Assembly (NCBI GenBank): GCA_023450775.1
Contig: JAEXGP010000050.1
Location: 1 to 5,994, forward strand
Reading direction: 5' to 3'
DNA from: Actinomycetes bacterium
GTDB taxonomy: Bacteria > Actinomycetota > Acidimicrobiia > Acidimicrobiales > Microtrichaceae
DNA: 5,994 nucleotides
Part shown: positions 4,811 to 5,994 of the stretch, piece by piece
How the letters are laid out: every line of letters begins with the position of its first letter
Position numbering within the stretch: position 1 is the first letter of the stretch
Made by a program: the position numbers and the translations under genes
The notes under the pieces: generated by a model
What the model was told of the DNA's origin: nothing
The model's database searches: none
What the model saw: the letters and a program-made list of their open reading frames with translations, nothing else

Positions 4811-5994
4811 CGCCGGACGGCGGGACGAAGGCGACCATGAACCCGTCGGTCCCGCCCCCCGCCGGGGTGGTCCCCAGCTGGCCGGTGGTCGAGCCCGACA
4901 CGACGATCAGGCCCGTCTCGGTGCGGGCCATCCCGGTCACCACCTCGTCGCCGGTCGAGCCGAACTGGGCGACCCACCGGACCTCGCCGGTCGTCGCGTC
5001 GATCGCGGCCAGGAAGGCGTCCTCGCCGCCGCCGGCGGGCGGGGCGGTCGTCGTCGGTGCGGTCGTGGTGGGCGCCGTCGGCGTGGTCGTGCTCGACGTG
5101 CCGCCGCCCTCGGACGGCTCGTCGGCGGGTGCCGTCGGGGTGAGCGAGATGCGCTGGCCCCCCACGATCTCGGCCGCCGCGGTGCCGCTCACGTACACGG
5201 TCGATCCGTCCACGACCACGCCGGTCGCCCGGTCGTCCGCCGAGCTGCCGACCTGCACGGCCCACAGCTGGCGGCCCGAGGCGTCGAACGCCGCGACCAT
5301 CGCATCGGTGCCGCCGAGGTTCGCGGACGTGCCGACCGCACCGTCGGTCTCGCCCGCCGCCACGAACAGCTCGGTGCCGCGGCGCGGGTCGCCACCCCGG
5401 GCGACTGCCGTGGCGCCGTCCTGCCCCGGTGAACCGAACTGCGTGAGCCACCTGAGGTCGCCGGTGGGATCCATGCGGGCGACCCAGGCGTCCCGCCGCC
5501 CGATCGATCCGCCCACGTCACCGTCGGTGCGCCCCTCGGTGGAACCGGCGACGATCGCATCGCCGTCGTCGCTGGTCGTCACCGCCTCCGCCCGATCGAC
5601 CGACGTCGTGCCGAACTGGCGGGCCCACCGCACGGCCCCGCTCGGGTCCAGGCGGGTCACCAGGGCGTCGCCGTCGCCCAGGTAGCCGCCGGTCGGGTCC
5701 TTGGCACCGGGAAACAGCCCTTCGGCCGATCCCACCGCGAACGCGGAGGGCTCGGCCGATGCACCGGCCCGCGAGCCCGCACCCCCGGGGGAGTGCACGG
5801 CCACGCCGTGGAAGGCATCGGCCAGCTCGCTGCCGACCACCTGCGCCTCGCCGAGCGCACCGTCGGCCCCGACGGTCGCGCACCACCCGTCCGGGCCCGA
5901 CACGCCGTCGGCCCGCCCGGTCGCCGGTGGGGTCGTGCCGCACGCCAGGCTGAGCGACGAGCCCTCGGTGGCCCCGTTGCCGCTGGCCACTCCG
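4785..5994 (-). CDS. SBBP-type beta-propeller repeat protein, N-terminus outside the window
   Basis: At least 402 codons are visible; the frame is open to the window edge, so the start and any signal peptide are missing. (A GTG at 5990 is the first possible start inside, but the sequence there looks internal.) Numbering from that GTG, repeats of the form DAxVxxxDxxGxxxWxxQFGS...VVAGSTxG lie at about 35-92, 108-153, 167-214, 229-271 and 324-370, and a last single strand TDGFMVAFVPP (381-391) could close a propeller. This matches SBBP-like blades, found in secreted or surface proteins. A Thr/Pro/Ala-rich loop (about 282-322, positions 5025-5147) is inserted between two blades. Cys17 and Cys37 could form a disulfide. 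No enzymatic residues are evident; binding or structural function is inferred, target unknown. The gene ends with TAG at 4787-4785 inside the repeat cluster and converges on the sugar transferase. Confidence 0.8.
   Translation of the reverse strand, partial: GVASGNGATEGSSLSLACGTTPPATGRADGVSGPDGWCATVGADGALGEAQVVGSELADAFHGVAVHSPGGAGSRAGASAEPSAFAVGSAEGLFPGAKDPTGGYLGDGDALVTRLDPSGAVRWARQFGTTSVDRAEAVTTSDDGDAIVAGSTEGRTDGDVGGSIGRRDAWVARMDPTGDLRWLTQFGSPGQDGATAVARGGDPRRGTELFVAAGETDGAVGTSANLGGTDAMVAAFDASGRQLWAVQVGSSADDRATGVVVDGSTVYVSGTAAAEIVGGQRISLTPTAPADEPSEGGGTSSTTTPTAPTTTAPTTTAPPAGGGEDAFLAAIDATTGEVRWVAQFGSTGDEVVTGMARTETGLIVVSGSTTGQLGTTPAGGGTDGFMVAFVPPSGGGGAASMV

Noticed and set aside
3397..5685. Long open + strand frame spanning the transferase, the repeats and the propeller gene
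   Set aside because: It reads the transferase out of frame and the propeller gene antisense, and its Arg/Pro/Gly-rich product has no recognisable domain. Long chance frames are normal at this GC content.

Overview
This is a GC-rich window (about 70% G+C by eye, with third codon positions almost all G or C). It carries three complete protein genes and one that runs off the right edge. Base composition, GTG starts, a CYP124/CYP125-like P450, TetR regulators and a surface protein with a Thr/Pro linker all suggest a high-GC actinobacterium. The linker style slightly favours an Acidimicrobiia-like lineage, but that placement is inference. There are no RNA genes, CRISPR arrays, transposases or phage genes.

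Left (1-2705): a short upstream region with a perfect 11-bp inverted repeat leads into a two-gene operon on the + strand. The first gene is a class I bacterial cytochrome P450 (82-1380) with intact I-helix, ExxR and heme-cysteine motifs. Its stop codon overlaps the GTG start of the second gene (1377-2705), an unusually long TetR regulator of 442 residues. That protein reads as two TetR units in one chain: an N-terminal one with a good helix-turn-helix, and a C-terminal one whose DNA-binding part looks eroded. The simplest model is an inducible oxidation gene with its own regulator, the inverted repeat being a candidate operator.

Middle (2706-4696): about 430 bases without a convincing gene hold a dense set of palindromes and hairpins, including one arm that can pair with either of two partners. 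A membrane-bound polyprenyl-phosphate sugar-1-phosphate transferase follows (about 3137-4696). It is the enzyme class that starts exopolysaccharide or O-antigen repeat-unit synthesis. No other polysaccharide gene is in the window, so it may stand alone or at a cluster edge.

Right (4697-5994): the transferase converges on a minus-strand gene for a secreted-type beta-propeller protein with SBBP-like repeats and a Thr/Pro-rich loop. Its start lies beyond the window. Between the two genes, and overlapping the last codons and stop of the propeller gene, is a cluster of imperfect 30-32 bp repeats able to form hairpins. These may terminate transcription from both sides.

The two most interesting points are the tandem TetR regulator coupled to the P450, and the repeat cluster that copies the 3' end of the propeller gene. 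I see no clear sign of a wholly new multi-gene system.
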